A stretch of 64,000 bases of DNA from CAUPWF01 sp036656795 (GCA_036656795.1 JAVXHR010000004.1:1-64000); one strand, 5' to 3'. Shown: positions 17,743 to 27,030, numbered from the stretch's first letter. Notes: generated by a model not told the origin, from the sequence alone. Numbers and translations are program-made.

Positions 17743-18984
17743 CTAAAGTTTTGCATTTACAAGTTCCAATGCTTTTGCTAATTGATTATCTGCCTCTGGG
17801 TTTTGTTCATTATTTTCATATTCTATCTCTACATCCGGCTTAATTCCTTTGCCATCTATATTCCGACCTTTGGGCGTAAAGTATTCCGCCACTGTTAATT
17901 TTAAGCATGTTTTATCTTTCAACGAAAACATCTGTTGAATAACACCTTTTCCATAAGTTGTTGTTCCTACAATCTCACCAAGACCATAATCTTGGATAGC
18001 TCCTGCATAAATCTCCGCCGCACTGGCACTATGTCCATTGGTCAATACTGTTATAGGTTTTGTGAATTGGTGTTCCTCATCTGATGTCATGGATTGTTTC
18101 GTACCATTTTTATCTTCTGTATAGACAATTAGCCCCTTTGGTAACATCTGATCAAGCATCTTACATACTGTCACAAGATTTCCGCCTGGATTGTTGCGCA
18201 AATCCACCACAAGTCCTTTCATACCTTGTGCCTCTAAATCATCAAGGGCTTCCTGATATTGTTTCTCTGTAATGGTATCAAACTCTGTAATGCGTAGATA
18301 TCCAATTTGATTTTCTTTCATCTCGTATTCTATTGTGTGCATTTCTATCTGTCCTCGTGTTGCAACAACTTCCACTTCTTCATGTCCACTACCTCGAAGA
18401 ACCGTAATGCGGACCTCTGTTCCGTCAGTCCCCCTTATTTTAGATACAACATTAGACAATTCCATTCCCGAAATATCTTTTTCATTCACCTTGTACAAGA
18501 TGTCATTCTCTTGCAGACCCGCTTTCCATGCCGGACTCTCTTTATAGATACCTGTCAACGTAATAATTCCTGTATCTCTGCTCTGTGAAAGTGTGGCTCC
18601 GATCCCACTATAGATACCTGCAGTACTTTCTTGTAAGTCTTTTGTATCTTTTTCGTCATAATAAGACGAATATGGATCCGATAGTCCACTTACGTAACCA
18701 TCATAGATACCTTTTTCCATATCTTTTATCTTAATATCACTCTCCCGAAGGTACTTTGTATCAATTAATGTCTGTATCTCTTTCATCTTGCGAGCTGTAT
18801 CACCATCTATTACATGTTTGCTTTGGCTTCCAAAATCAATATCAAACCCAGTACCGGTTGCATGCATAGCAAACAACACTACACCACCCAATAACAATAT
18901 AGTAAGGGCGCCACTAAGGGCGCCTTTTAAAAAATCATGCTTTGTTTGTTTTGCATTTTCTTCCATAAGTTCCACATCTTCCAT
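17743..18984 (-). CDS. S41-family C-terminal processing peptidase (CtpA-like)
   Basis: 413 residues. An N-terminal membrane anchor (about 22-45), a PDZ domain (about 125-205), and the S41 catalytic core. Ser321 in NGHSASAAE and Lys346 in TYGKG form the expected Ser/Lys dyad, 25 residues apart as in the family. It cleaves C-termini or misfolded exported proteins at the outer membrane face. It starts 3 bases after the M23 hydrolase gene, so it belongs to the FtsEX-hydrolase operon; in other bacteria such proteases control wall hydrolases, a reasonable guess here. Confidence 0.93.
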   Translation of the reverse strand: MEDVELMEENAKQTKHDFLKGALSGALTILLLGGVVLFAMHATGTGFDIDFGSQSKHVIDGDTARKMKEIQTLIDTKYLRESDIKIKDMEKGIYDGYVSGLSDPYSSYYDEKDTKDLQESTAGIYSGIGATLSQSRDTGIITLTGIYKESPAWKAGLQENDILYKVNEKDISGMELSNVVSKIRGTDGTEVRITVLRGSGHEEVEVVATRGQIEMHTIEYEMKENQIGYLRITEFDTITEKQYQEALDDLEAQGMKGLVVDLRNNPGGNLVTVCKMLDQMLPKGLIVYTEDKNGTKQSMTSDEEHQFTKPITVLTNGHSASAAEIYAGAIQDYGLGEIVGTTTYGKGVIQQMFSLKDKTCLKLTVAEYFTPKGRNIDGKGIKPDVEIEYENNEQNPEADNQLAKALELVNAKL

Positions 18985-18986
18985 TT

Positions 18987-20111
18987 CTATAGATATTTTC
19001 TTGGATTAACCGGTGTTCCATTTGCATGTACTTCAAAATGAAGATGTGCTCCTGAAGAAATACCTGTCTGACCTACAGCAGCTATATTCTGCCCACGGCT
19101 TACCTGCGCACCTGCACTTACATAAAGCGCACTTGCATGTTGATACCATGTCTGAAGACCTCCACCATGATTAATTACAACATACTTACCACGAGCACTA
19201 TTGTAACCCGCTGTAATAACGGTTCCTTCTGCTGCCGCATAAATCGGAGTTCCTGAGCCTGCTGCAAAATCCATTCCGTTATGGTATGTACTTGCCCCGG
19301 CTGTTGGGGCTTTACGTGGTCCAAATTCACTACTAACTCTGGCACCCGGACAAGGCCATGACAGCTGACCATTGCCGCTGATTACAGGTGAACCGGCGCT
19401 GCCACCTGATGAACCCCCATGATTTTTATCGGATGCTGCTTCTTCTTTTCGCTTTGCCGCTGCCGCAGCTTCTGCGATCAGATTCTGTAGCACTTTTGCA
19501 TTGGCACCGATTTCGCTTTCCAAATTCGCAATTTCTGTACTTTTACTGGCTAGCAATGCTTGTACCTGGGTTTGCTTTTCAATTAATGAATTCTGCAATA
19601 CTTCTAATTGTTCCCGTTCTTTTTGAAGTGCAGCTTCTTTTTCCTCTACTTGTTTTACCAGATTTTGAAACTCTGCCAACATCTTTCTATCGTATGTGGA
19701 GATAAGTGTTACATATTCTGCTTGATTAAGAAAATCGGAGATGCTGTCTGCTTTTACTAGAATCTCAAGGAATTCTGTATTTCCATTCTCATACATAAAC
19801 CGAATTCTCTTCTTCATACTTTCATATTGATCATTTTCTTTTACTTTCGCTGCAACCAATTCATCTTCTGCCTGGGCGATTTCATCTTGTTTTTTTACTA
19901 AATCAGCTTCTGCCTGTTGCATCTCCCCTACAATCTTATTCAACTGCACTGACAACGAGGATTGTTCCTCCTCTGCAGCCTTTTTTTGCGATTCCAATGC
20001 ATCTGCTTTCTTTTTTGTTTCCGATAATGATGCTGCATATGCTGGCATTCCCATCGTAAAACTTAGTACCCCTACTAATATAAAACTAAATACTTTTTTC
20101 CCTCTTTGCAT
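18987..20111 (-). CDS. Exported coiled-coil M23 peptidoglycan hydrolase
   Basis: 374 residues: signal peptide (about 1-27, ending AYAA), long coiled coil (about 28-210), Ser/Gly-rich linker and C-terminal M23 domain. Zinc ligands are visible as HNGMD, and HLHFEV near the end; GPRKAP precedes it. This CwlO/EnvC-like layout is that of wall hydrolases activated by FtsEX. It lies 9 bases downstream of ftsX, so the physical and functional link is strong. It would cut peptide cross-links outside the membrane. Confidence 0.93.
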   Translation of the reverse strand: MQRGKKVFSFILVGVLSFTMGMPAYAASLSETKKKADALESQKKAAEEEQSSLSVQLNKIVGEMQQAEADLVKKQDEIAQAEDELVAAKVKENDQYESMKKRIRFMYENGNTEFLEILVKADSISDFLNQAEYVTLISTYDRKMLAEFQNLVKQVEEKEAALQKEREQLEVLQNSLIEKQTQVQALLASKSTEIANLESEIGANAKVLQNLIAEAAAAAKRKEEAASDKNHGGSSGGSAGSPVISGNGQLSWPCPGARVSSEFGPRKAPTAGASTYHNGMDFAAGSGTPIYAAAEGTVITAGYNSARGKYVVINHGGGLQTWYQHASALYVSAGAQVSRGQNIAAVGQTGISSGAHLHFEVHANGTPVNPRKYL

Positions 20112-20119
20112 GTCCCCAC

Positions 20120-21028
20120 CTATACTTTCAAATGTTTTCTAATCGTAAAGAAACTACCTACGAAACCAATCCCTACTCCCAGGGCTAATCCAACCGGCAA
20201 TAATGTGCGATATACCGTTTCTACCGGCAAAAATGTCAAGATGTTATTCAGCAAGCTAAATTTCGTTGTCACATATATAATTGCTTTATTGTATAAGAAA
20301 AACAGTAGGATTAATGGCAATATCGCACCTACGAATCCGATAATCAGACCCTCAATAACAAATGGTGCCCTTACAAATACATCTTTCGCTCCTATATATT
20401 TCATAATTGCAATCTCTTCTCGCCTTACGGTAATACCCATAGTAACGGTATTGCTAATCAAGAAGACGGATACTGCTAATAGTACTCCGATAATTGCAAT
20501 GGATACATATCCAATCAATTTATTTACACTGGTCAATGTTTTTGCAACTGCATCTGATTTATTTACTTTTCTAACACCATCTAATCCTTCTGCAAATTCA
20601 ACCAAATCCGCCTGTCTGGCTACATCAGACATATAGACTTCATAGTTATCTGCTCCTTTTAATGGATTATCTGCTTCAAATCCTTCTGCTAACTCAGGTG
20701 CATCACCAAAGTAATCCTCTTTATAAGTGTCCCATGCCGTATCAGCAGACATAAATTTCACGTCAGTAACACCTTTTTTATTCTCTAACTCTGTCCCAAT
20801 ATTCTTGATTTCTGAATCTGTGGCATCTTTCTCGAAAAATACAGTAATGGCCACCCCTTCTTCTGCACTCTTTACTATATGAGAGAAATTAATTACAATC
20901 GAAAAGAATAATCCAAATACGAAGATACATGCAGACATTGTTGCAATTGATGCCAGAGAAAACATCTTATTTCTTCCAATATTTTTCACTCCCTGTTTCA
21001 TTGTATATCCTACTGTACTAATCCTCAT
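20120..21028 (-). CDS. ftsX: Cell division ABC permease FtsX
   Basis: 302 residues with four membrane segments (about 22-45, 170-195, 222-247, 268-292) and a large extracytoplasmic loop (about 50-165) between the first two, the FtsX layout. With FtsE it transmits ATP hydrolysis to a periplasmic or wall hydrolase. It overlaps ftsE by 11 bases. The hydrolase gene follows directly. Confidence 0.96.
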   Translation of the reverse strand: MRISTVGYTMKQGVKNIGRNKMFSLASIATMSACIFVFGLFFSIVINFSHIVKSAEEGVAITVFFEKDATDSEIKNIGTELENKKGVTDVKFMSADTAWDTYKEDYFGDAPELAEGFEADNPLKGADNYEVYMSDVARQADLVEFAEGLDGVRKVNKSDAVAKTLTSVNKLIGYVSIAIIGVLLAVSVFLISNTVTMGITVRREEIAIMKYIGAKDVFVRAPFVIEGLIIGFVGAILPLILLFFLYNKAIIYVTTKFSLLNNILTFLPVETVYRTLLPVGLALGVGIGFVGSFFTIRKHLKV

Positions 21029-21704
21029 TTATATACCCACCTTTTTTCTCATCGCTTACAATGACACCTTTCTTCATCGTAATCACGCGCTTCTTCATCT
21101 GGTTTACAATTTCCTGATTATGAGTAACAACCAACACCGTTGTCCCTCTGTCATTTGCCTCTTCTAAAAGTTTCATAATATCCCATGAATTCGTTGGATC
21201 TAAGTTACCGGTTGGTTCATCTGCCAACAGAATTGCAGGCTCATTCACAATTGCTCTTGCAATCGCAACACGCTGTTGCTCTCCACCGGATAGTTCCTTG
21301 GGAAAAGACTTATACTTTTGCGCAAGTCCAACTAAGGAAAGTGCTGCCGGAACTTTTTGTTTCAGAATACGGGTAGGTGTTTCTGTAACTCTCTGAGCAA
21401 ATGCGATATTCTCGTAGATATTTCTATCTTTTAAAAGTCTAAAGTCTTGAAATACAACGCCTAACCCTCTGCGGTATTTTGGAATGTGTCGATGTTTCAT
21501 ACGATTGAGGTTCTGACCATTGACCATAATAGTTCCTGAAGTAGGGTCTAATTCTTTCATAATTAATCGAATTAATGTTGATTTTCCTGATCCACTATCA
21601 CCCACGATGAAAACGAACTCTCCCTGTTCGATTTCCAAACTAACTTCGTTTAAAGCCGCCGTCCCCTTTGAATACTCTTTTGATACATTTTTTAATTCTA
21701 TCAT
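21018..21704 (-). CDS. ftsE: Cell division ATP-binding protein FtsE
   Basis: 228-residue ABC ATPase. Walker A GDSGSGKST (35-43), Q-loop VFQDFRLL near 83, signature LSGGEQQR near 138, Walker B ILLADEPTGNLD near 158. DFRLL and the pairing with FtsX make FtsE the specific call. The ribosome site GGAGG precedes ATG by about 7 bases. The gene starts 16 bases after the CdaR-like gene's stop, so it may be part of that transcript. Confidence 0.97.
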   Translation of the reverse strand: MIELKNVSKEYSKGTAALNEVSLEIEQGEFVFIVGDSGSGKSTLIRLIMKELDPTSGTIMVNGQNLNRMKHRHIPKYRRGLGVVFQDFRLLKDRNIYENIAFAQRVTETPTRILKQKVPAALSLVGLAQKYKSFPKELSGGEQQRVAIARAIVNEPAILLADEPTGNLDPTNSWDIMKLLEEANDRGTTVLVVTHNQEIVNQMKKRVITMKKGVIVSDEKKGGYINED

Positions 21705-21720
21705 ACGCTCCTCCTGTTGA

Positions 21721-22806
21721 CTAGTACTCTAACGTTTCCATATATTTCATGTATTTCACTACCATCAATGCAATCTTAAAGGTAATTGCATCTTCAAAAA
21801 TACGAAGGTCCAGCCCTGTACTTTTTTGCAATTTATCTAACCGATATACTAATGTATTACGATGAATATATAACTGTCTGGATGTTTCGGATACATTCAG
21901 ACTATTTTCAAAGAATTTATTAATCGTAATTAAGGTCTCTTCATCAAAATCATCGGGTGATTTTCCTTCAAATATCTCACGAATAAACATCTTGCAAAGA
22001 GGAATCGGAAGCTGATAGATTAATCGGCCAATTCCCAATTTGCTATATGCAATTATATCTTTTTCGTTAAAAAATATCTTGCCTACATCAAGTGCCAGTT
22101 TTCCTTCTTTATAAGATTTAGACACTTCCTTAATATCATTTACAATGGTACCATACGCAACATGTGCTTCTTCACCCTCTGCTTTTAAGGTATCAATAAT
22201 ACTTTGAGCCACTTTATCCATCTCACTGTATCCATCGTTTGGCCCCAATTCTTTCACAACAATAATATTCTTTTCATCTACCGCAGTAATAAAGTCTTTG
22301 GTTTTTGCACCTATCAAAGTACGTATACTTTCCAATGCGTTATTGTCTTTTTCATGCATAATCTCAACAATAAAGATAACACGTCTAACCTCTGTATCAA
22401 TATGTAGCTTTTTGGCACGATTGTATATGTCTACCAATAATAAATTATCCAACAATAAGTTTTTAATGAAATTATCTTTATCAAATCTCTCTTTGTATGC
22501 AACCAATAAATTCTGAATCTGAAATGCTGCAATCTTACCTACCATGTACACATCTTCACTACCTCCATTGGCAAGTAATATATACTCTAATTGATGTTCA
22601 TCAAAGATTTTAAAGAACTGGTAGCCTTGAATGACTTGACTATCTGCAGGTGAATCCACAAAAGACAACACAGCCGCCTCATAATTTTCCGTCTCTCCGG
22701 TTGTACTCGTCAAGATTTTTCCATCTGTATCCATTACGCACAATTCAATTCTTGTAATAGCTTTTAACCCTTCAATTGTATTTTGAAGTATTTGATTCGA
22801 TATCAT
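21721..22806 (-). CDS. CdaR/PucR-type transcriptional regulator
   Basis: 361 residues. The N-terminal part (about 1-130) resembles the sugar-diacid recognition domain, the middle a GGDEF-like/PucR linker, and the C-terminus the PucR-type HTH (SRQLYIHRNTLVYRLDKLQKSTGLDL, near 315-340). CdaR-type proteins activate glycerate or glucarate utilisation, but no such genes are nearby and a ligand cannot be assigned. It sits immediately upstream of ftsE with the same direction, an unexpected pairing. Confidence 0.85.
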   Translation of the reverse strand: MISNQILQNTIEGLKAITRIELCVMDTDGKILTSTTGETENYEAAVLSFVDSPADSQVIQGYQFFKIFDEHQLEYILLANGGSEDVYMVGKIAAFQIQNLLVAYKERFDKDNFIKNLLLDNLLLVDIYNRAKKLHIDTEVRRVIFIVEIMHEKDNNALESIRTLIGAKTKDFITAVDEKNIIVVKELGPNDGYSEMDKVAQSIIDTLKAEGEEAHVAYGTIVNDIKEVSKSYKEGKLALDVGKIFFNEKDIIAYSKLGIGRLIYQLPIPLCKMFIREIFEGKSPDDFDEETLITINKFFENSLNVSETSRQLYIHRNTLVYRLDKLQKSTGLDLRIFEDAITFKIALMVVKYMKYMETLEY

Positions 22807-23010
22807 ATTCTATCCCCTCCACTCAGCAAATAATATATGTGTGCATGTTTCACAATATATTTCTCATATTATTGAACGCACAGATACACCTAAGCTCTAT
22901 ATTAATGCAAAACACCAAAAAAATAAAGAGGAAATCACTTTTTTTTATGCATTTTCTCGTTTTTTTAATAGTTTAGTTACAATTTGTCCATATACATAGT
23001 ATACAACTGT

Positions 23011-23880
23011 CTATCCAACTGGCAAAAATCCTTCTCCCAAGACTTCTCTTGCATCACTTACAATTACAAAGGCATTTTCATCAATTTCTCCAACAATTTC
23101 TTTCAATTGTACAAGTTCTTTTTTTGTTACAACACAAAACAATATATAGCGATCTTGATCCGTATACATTCCTTTTGCGTAGATTCCTGTAACACCTCTA
23201 TCCAAACGCTCCATAACTGCCTTTGCAACTTCTTGATGTTTGTTTGTAATAATATAAGATGCTTTTGCAAATTTTAGTCCTTCAATTAATGCGTCTGCAA
23301 CCTTATTAATGACTACAATCGAAATTACAGCATATAGTGCTTTTTCTATTCCAAATACAAATCCGCCTACCGTAACTACTACTGCATCTATAATAGTCAT
23401 CAACCGCGCCACCGACACATGCTTCATGTAATGTTGAATAATGGCGCCTACCATGTCTGTACCACCGGTGGTTGCCTGAGTAATGAATACCAGACCAATA
23501 CCTACCCCTTGAATTGCCCCACCAAAAACAGACGCCAAGAACAGATTGTCCGGAATCAAAATATAGCTCGGCATAACGTATAGCCAAGCAGATAATGCTA
23601 CCGTAGCCAGTAATGTTTTTCCTATAAATTCTTTTCCCTTGATTTTGAATCCAATTAAAAAAACAGGTACATTTAACAGGGCATTGGTCAGCCATAATGG
23701 CACGCCACCTTCTATCATTCCCTGGGTTACAGCCTTTACAATAATTGCAATACCCGTAAAGCCACCTGCCACTAAATTATTAGGATCGTAGATAGATTTT
23801 AAGGTAAATGCCATAATAGCAGTCCCTAATATAATAAAAAAATACTCCTTGTATGATTCTCTTTTATGAAATCCACTCAT
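23011..23880 (-). CDS. YitT-family membrane protein (DUF161/DUF2179)
   Basis: About 289 residues from ATG at 23880 (MSGFHKRESYKEYF); AAAGGAG sits upstream, so the earlier in-frame ATG is less likely. Five or six membrane segments (about 15-195) with TGIAIIVK and ATTGGTDMVGAII motifs of the family, and a C-terminal cytoplasmic DUF2179 domain (about 205-289). Role unknown; YitT proteins are widespread and often multiple per genome. It lies directly after the TagA-like gene. Confidence 0.9.
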   Translation of the reverse strand: MSGFHKRESYKEYFFIILGTAIMAFTLKSIYDPNNLVAGGFTGIAIIVKAVTQGMIEGGVPLWLTNALLNVPVFLIGFKIKGKEFIGKTLLATVALSAWLYVMPSYILIPDNLFLASVFGGAIQGVGIGLVFITQATTGGTDMVGAIIQHYMKHVSVARLMTIIDAVVVTVGGFVFGIEKALYAVISIVVINKVADALIEGLKFAKASYIITNKHQEVAKAVMERLDRGVTGIYAKGMYTDQDRYILFCVVTKKELVQLKEIVGEIDENAFVIVSDAREVLGEGFLPVG

Positions 23881-23884
23881 TTCT

Positions 23885-24565
23885 TTAGTTCTCCTTTTCT
23901 TTTTGTTTTTTCTCAAGTTCTTTTTTCCAAATATGATTCTGTATAAAATTTTTAATTTGATTTTTTTTCCTGTAGAATGTACGTTGTGGCATCACAGTTC
24001 TCCCCAATCCAAGCCATACCCTCGCATTTAGTGCCAAGCGATTCCGTATCGCAAAGGACATCTGCAGTGGCGATGGTAATGCAACAAGCACACAAGAAAC
24101 TTCTGCGCCATTAATTGCATTAATAATCATGTCATCGGAAGTACTGTTCTCAGATAACACTGCTGTATTTACAATATGGATACCACTATAATATGTTTCT
24201 AAATACGTTCGAAACTGCATTTCTTCGTCTTGTGTTGCCGCCAACAAAAACACTGCCTGTCGATTCTTGTGCAAAAAGCTCATAAACATTTTTAAAAATT
24301 GAGCGTTCGTTGCCTCTTTTAATTGTTTTGAAGCAGTTACCCCTGTTGCCTCTAGGACGGCCCGTTCTCGTGGTAACAACAGATCTATCTCTTTTATATA
24401 ATTTCTTAATTCTTCCTGCTCACTGGCATATACCAACAGTTCCACAGTTACCATCTCGATGATACTGACTAGCTCTGTTTCCATATATTGCATTGCTTCC
24501 TGCATCGCCCTCTTGGCAGTATAATTATCAATCTGTATATCTAATATAGTAATCTTTTCATTCAT
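23885..24565 (-). CDS. WecG/TagA/CpsF-like protein, divergent
   Basis: About 226 residues from ATG at 24565 (an upstream GTG would add 3). Overall match to the WecG/TagA glycosyltransferase fold (NRQAVFLLAATQDEE, SYYSGIHIV, VLVALPSPLQM, WLGLGRTVMPQRTFYRKK). In TagA the block after the acceptor helix normally reads PDG with a catalytic Asp; here the equivalent is LLLPRERAVLEATGV, lacking that Asp. It may be inactive or changed in specificity. The stop is followed 4 bases later by the yitT start. Confidence 0.75.
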   Translation of the reverse strand: MNEKITILDIQIDNYTAKRAMQEAMQYMETELVSIIEMVTVELLVYASEQEELRNYIKEIDLLLPRERAVLEATGVTASKQLKEATNAQFLKMFMSFLHKNRQAVFLLAATQDEEMQFRTYLETYYSGIHIVNTAVLSENSTSDDMIINAINGAEVSCVLVALPSPLQMSFAIRNRLALNARVWLGLGRTVMPQRTFYRKKNQIKNFIQNHIWKKELEKKQKEKEN

Positions 24566-24654
24566 ATAACTCACCTATCATTTCTTCCCCAGCTGTACGA
24601 TTATAACAAAGATAATTATATTTTTCAACCCACCTATCTGTTACACTTGCTATT

Positions 24655-24846
24655 TCATGACTCTTTGCCGTCTCTTCTTTTTTTAGTAATCAACCCTCCT
24701 ATTCTTCCTGTTTCCTTAGAAGACAGAGAGCGCCACCCCTCTTCCAATACCTTATCCAATAAACCCAATTCTTCTGCAATTTCATATTTTAATTTTTCTT
24801 CTGGTTCAATTTTACTCATATCAATTGGCATATATTTTTTTTTCAT
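24655..24846 (-). CDS. Small acid-soluble spore protein, alpha/beta type
   Basis: 63 residues with the SASP pattern: LKYEIAEELGL carrying the germination-protease recognition region, and WRSLSSKETGRIGG in the DNA-binding second half. SASPs coat spore DNA and make it resistant. It shows the organism forms spores. A forespore-type promoter candidate, AGAATA (24895-24900), 17 bases, TATACTT (24871-24877) on the minus strand, resembles sigma-G sites in five of six and five of seven positions. Confidence 0.9.
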   Translation of the reverse strand: MKKKYMPIDMSKIEPEEKLKYEIAEELGLLDKVLEEGWRSLSSKETGRIGGLITKKRRDGKES

Positions 24847-24891
24847 ATCAGTCCTCTTTTCCTTTTTTTAAAGTATAGGCAACTACGTGGC

Positions 24892-24950
24892 GTTTATTCT
24901 GTTTGGGACGGGGTATTTTTGAAAAATACCCCGTCCCAAACGAAATAAAC
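24892..24950. repeat. Near-perfect 59-bp palindrome
   Basis: GTTTATT, 2 mismatches, a 20-base arm (24901-24920), one central G, the exact complementary arm (24922-24941), 2 mismatches, AATAAAC. It is GC-rich in a low-GC region, and GGGGACAGGG lies next to it on the minus strand. It resembles REP/MITE-type palindromes; no transposase is adjacent. Confidence 0.85.
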
Positions 24951-24973
24951 CCTGTCCCCAATTAAAAATAATA

Positions 24974-25000
24974 AAAAAAGATACCATCGGTATCTTTTTT
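24974..25000 (-). terminator. Terminator after the PspC gene
   Basis: Stem AAAAAAGATACC / GGTATCTTTTTT with a 3-base loop; T-rich on both sides, so it may act in both directions. It ends the PadR-PspC module. Confidence 0.85.
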
Positions 25001-25026
25001 CCCTTACTTTTCGCATTCTTTTATTT

Positions 25027-25221
25027 CTAATATATATTAGGTTGATCCGGAATAATAATTGCCGCTATAAAATAAGCGAGAATTCCTGTGCCTGTACAAC
25101 CGAACAATACCATTGCCAATCTAATTAATGTTGGATCCACATTGAAATATTCTGCAACTCCACCACATACACCACATATCATTTTCGTTTGTCTTGAGCG
25201 ATATAATCTTTTTGTTTCCAT
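25027..25221 (-). CDS. PspC-domain small membrane protein
   Basis: 64 residues: LYRSRQTKMICGVCGGVAEYFNVDPTLIRLAMVLFGCTGTG is the PspC signature, with one long hydrophobic segment (about 32-60). PspC proteins sense or transmit membrane stress. It follows the DUF4097 gene by 26 bases and is the last member of the padR-led cluster. Confidence 0.92.
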   Translation of the reverse strand: METKRLYRSRQTKMICGVCGGVAEYFNVDPTLIRLAMVLFGCTGTGILAYFIAAIIIPDQPNIY

Positions 25222-25247
25222 ACTCTATTCCTCCTTATAAGATTGTT

Positions 25248-26027
25248 TTAATTTTCTTGAAATGAAACTGCTACATCTCCAATTCCACATTCAATCATCA
25301 TCTCTTTTGCCGCATTGTTATCCATTTGGAAATCAGGCCGGATACCTGACCATTCCTGACCATTTACTTTAAGATCTCCAATACCACAGCTTAGATCATA
25401 ATTGTAATCCGTTTCTTTTCCATTGAAATTCACTGTAATATCTCCCACTGTACTTTCTATACCAATATCTTGAATTATTCCACCCGTGATCGTCACATCT
25501 CCTGTTTTACACGATACAACAAGTTCTTCTGTACAAAGGCCCTCAATATTTATCTCACCAGCTCCTGCTGAGATATCTGTCGATATTAATCTAACTTGTT
25601 TGGGAATGTAAATAATACTTTTTTTTATATGATGACTACTATTCAATTTTTTTACATGATTTTCAATCAAAAGTATGTTATCTGTCACCGATGTCTTTGT
25701 ATGATTAGATGAACCGGTATTCACTATAATTGCAGTACCATCATAAGGTCTGATATCTAATTCTCCTGCTCCGATTTCTATCTCTAATTCTTCAATAGGA
25801 TACTCTGTCAGTTCATACTTCTTAGTATACTGTTCTGGTATTGTTTTGTCTTGTTCTTGATTTATCTGCTCTTCATCGCTCGCACTTACCCAGCCGATTC
25901 CATTTGGATAGTGCTCCAGCACTTCCTCATAGCTGACACCAAGTGCCAATGAAATACAGCATAGTATAAGACCTATCCCACCTATAGATGCACTAATAAT
26001 CCAGAATAATTTCCAGCCTTTCTTCAT
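25248..26027 (-). CDS. DUF4097 beta-helix protein with membrane anchor
   Basis: 259 residues. One N-terminal membrane segment (about 7-30), a short charged linker, then repeated short beta-motifs such as ISAGAGEINIEGL, CKTGDVTITGG, STVGDITVNFNG and CGIGDLKVNG typical of DUF4097 (YvlB-like). Repeats predict a right-handed beta-helix on the outer side of the membrane. It overlaps the DUF1700 gene by 4 bases. Probable role in envelope stress; partner not known. Confidence 0.88.
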   Translation of the reverse strand: MKKGWKLFWIISASIGGIGLILCCISLALGVSYEEVLEHYPNGIGWVSASDEEQINQEQDKTIPEQYTKKYELTEYPIEELEIEIGAGELDIRPYDGTAIIVNTGSSNHTKTSVTDNILLIENHVKKLNSSHHIKKSIIYIPKQVRLISTDISAGAGEINIEGLCTEELVVSCKTGDVTITGGIIQDIGIESTVGDITVNFNGKETDYNYDLSCGIGDLKVNGQEWSGIRPDFQMDNNAAKEMMIECGIGDVAVSFQEN

Positions 26028-26710
26028 GATGCCTTCACCGCCTTCCCCTGAAATGGTCTTCTACATATCCATACAACCCCTTTAAATATTGCAGGAAATA
26101 CGAGGATACAAAGTTTTACCATACCAACGGTCGTTACCATTCCTATTGCGAATAGAATCATGCCGCCTCCTATCATTCCCAATGCAATTGGTATCGATGA
26201 TACCAACTGGACCATTCCAAAAACTGCCACTACAATTCCTACAATAAATATTGCAATTCCGGCAAATAAAAAACTTACAAAAATCGCAATCATTGCTAAA
26301 AATAGAGCACCTACTGTAGCCAGTATTCCAAATGCAATCGGCAGTACTATCGGTCCACCCACTATCACAATTAAGATAATCAGTACTATCTTTAACCAGT
26401 TACTTGTCTTTACCGGTTCTTTTTCATGTACAATTCCTCTATTAATCAATGGTTCCTTTTGCTCGAATCTTGTATCTGTATATCCTCTTTCGCTATACTC
26501 GCCGGCTATATTACATTGACCACTTAATCCGGCCTTAATTGTAGCCGCCACCTTTTGTGGGCTTTCTAATTCTGCAACCACATGCATCTCATTCTCTATC
26601 CCTGCATCATCAAAATAATCATTATAATACTGCATTGCCTCTTCTCGTTCTTCCACTGATATATCCTGTAATAATGCTGCTAATGTTGTCATAAATTCTA
26701 AGCGATTCAT
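26024..26710 (-). CDS. DUF1700-type membrane protein
   Basis: 228 residues. A soluble N-terminus of about 75 residues (MNRLEFMTTLAALLQDISVEEREEAMQYYNDYFDDAG), the DUF1700 hallmark, followed by a linker and a cluster of membrane segments (about 100-215) rich in Ile/Val/Gly. It overlaps padR upstream and DUF4097 downstream by 4 bases each. In this module the soluble part is thought to partner PadR-controlled envelope functions, but the mechanism is unknown. Confidence 0.88.
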   Translation of the reverse strand: MNRLEFMTTLAALLQDISVEEREEAMQYYNDYFDDAGIENEMHVVAELESPQKVAATIKAGLSGQCNIAGEYSERGYTDTRFEQKEPLINRGIVHEKEPVKTSNWLKIVLIILIVIVGGPIVLPIAFGILATVGALFLAMIAIFVSFLFAGIAIFIVGIVVAVFGMVQLVSSIPIALGMIGGGMILFAIGMVTTVGMVKLCILVFPAIFKGVVWICRRPFQGKAVKAS

Positions 26711-27030
26711 GCAGTAACACCTCCCTCAAACATCTCACTAATCTTCTTTGAATAGTTTTTCCACTCCACCCGATATAGGTTTAGTTGGGCAATTCCCTTT
26801 TCAGTTACCTTGTAGTATCTTCTATTCCTACCGTCATATTGCATATCATAGACTTCCAGACATTCATCTTTCTGTAATCTGCGTAAGACCGGATATAGTG
26901 TTGACTCCGACACTTCAATTGCCAGACGAACATCTTGTGTAATCTTATAACCATAAGTCCCCTGACCATCTCTAGACACAACCGCAAGAACGACCGCATC
27001 CAATAAAGCGGCACCTGTGTTAAATACCAT
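26707..27030 (-). CDS. PadR-family transcriptional regulator
   Basis: 107 residues, winged-helix PadR fold: YGYKITQDVRLAIEVSESTLYPVLRRLQKDECLEVYDM, wing RNRRYYKVTEKG, and a C-terminal dimerisation helix. It heads the DUF1700-DUF4097-PspC cluster, overlapping DUF1700 by 4 bases, and is presumably an autorepressor responding to an unknown envelope or antimicrobial signal. Confidence 0.93.
   Translation of the reverse strand: MVFNTGAALLDAVVLAVVSRDGQGTYGYKITQDVRLAIEVSESTLYPVLRRLQKDECLEVYDMQYDGRNRRYYKVTEKGIAQLNLYRVEWKNYSKKISEMFEGGVTA

Noticed and set aside
21721..22806. CdaR-like protein as dedicated ftsEX regulator
   Set aside because: Only adjacency supports it; the domain type is usually tied to sugar-diacid use.
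22880..22980. A/T-rich tracts between yitT and the CdaR-like gene
   Set aside because: Looked like a terminator but no stable stem was found on either strand.
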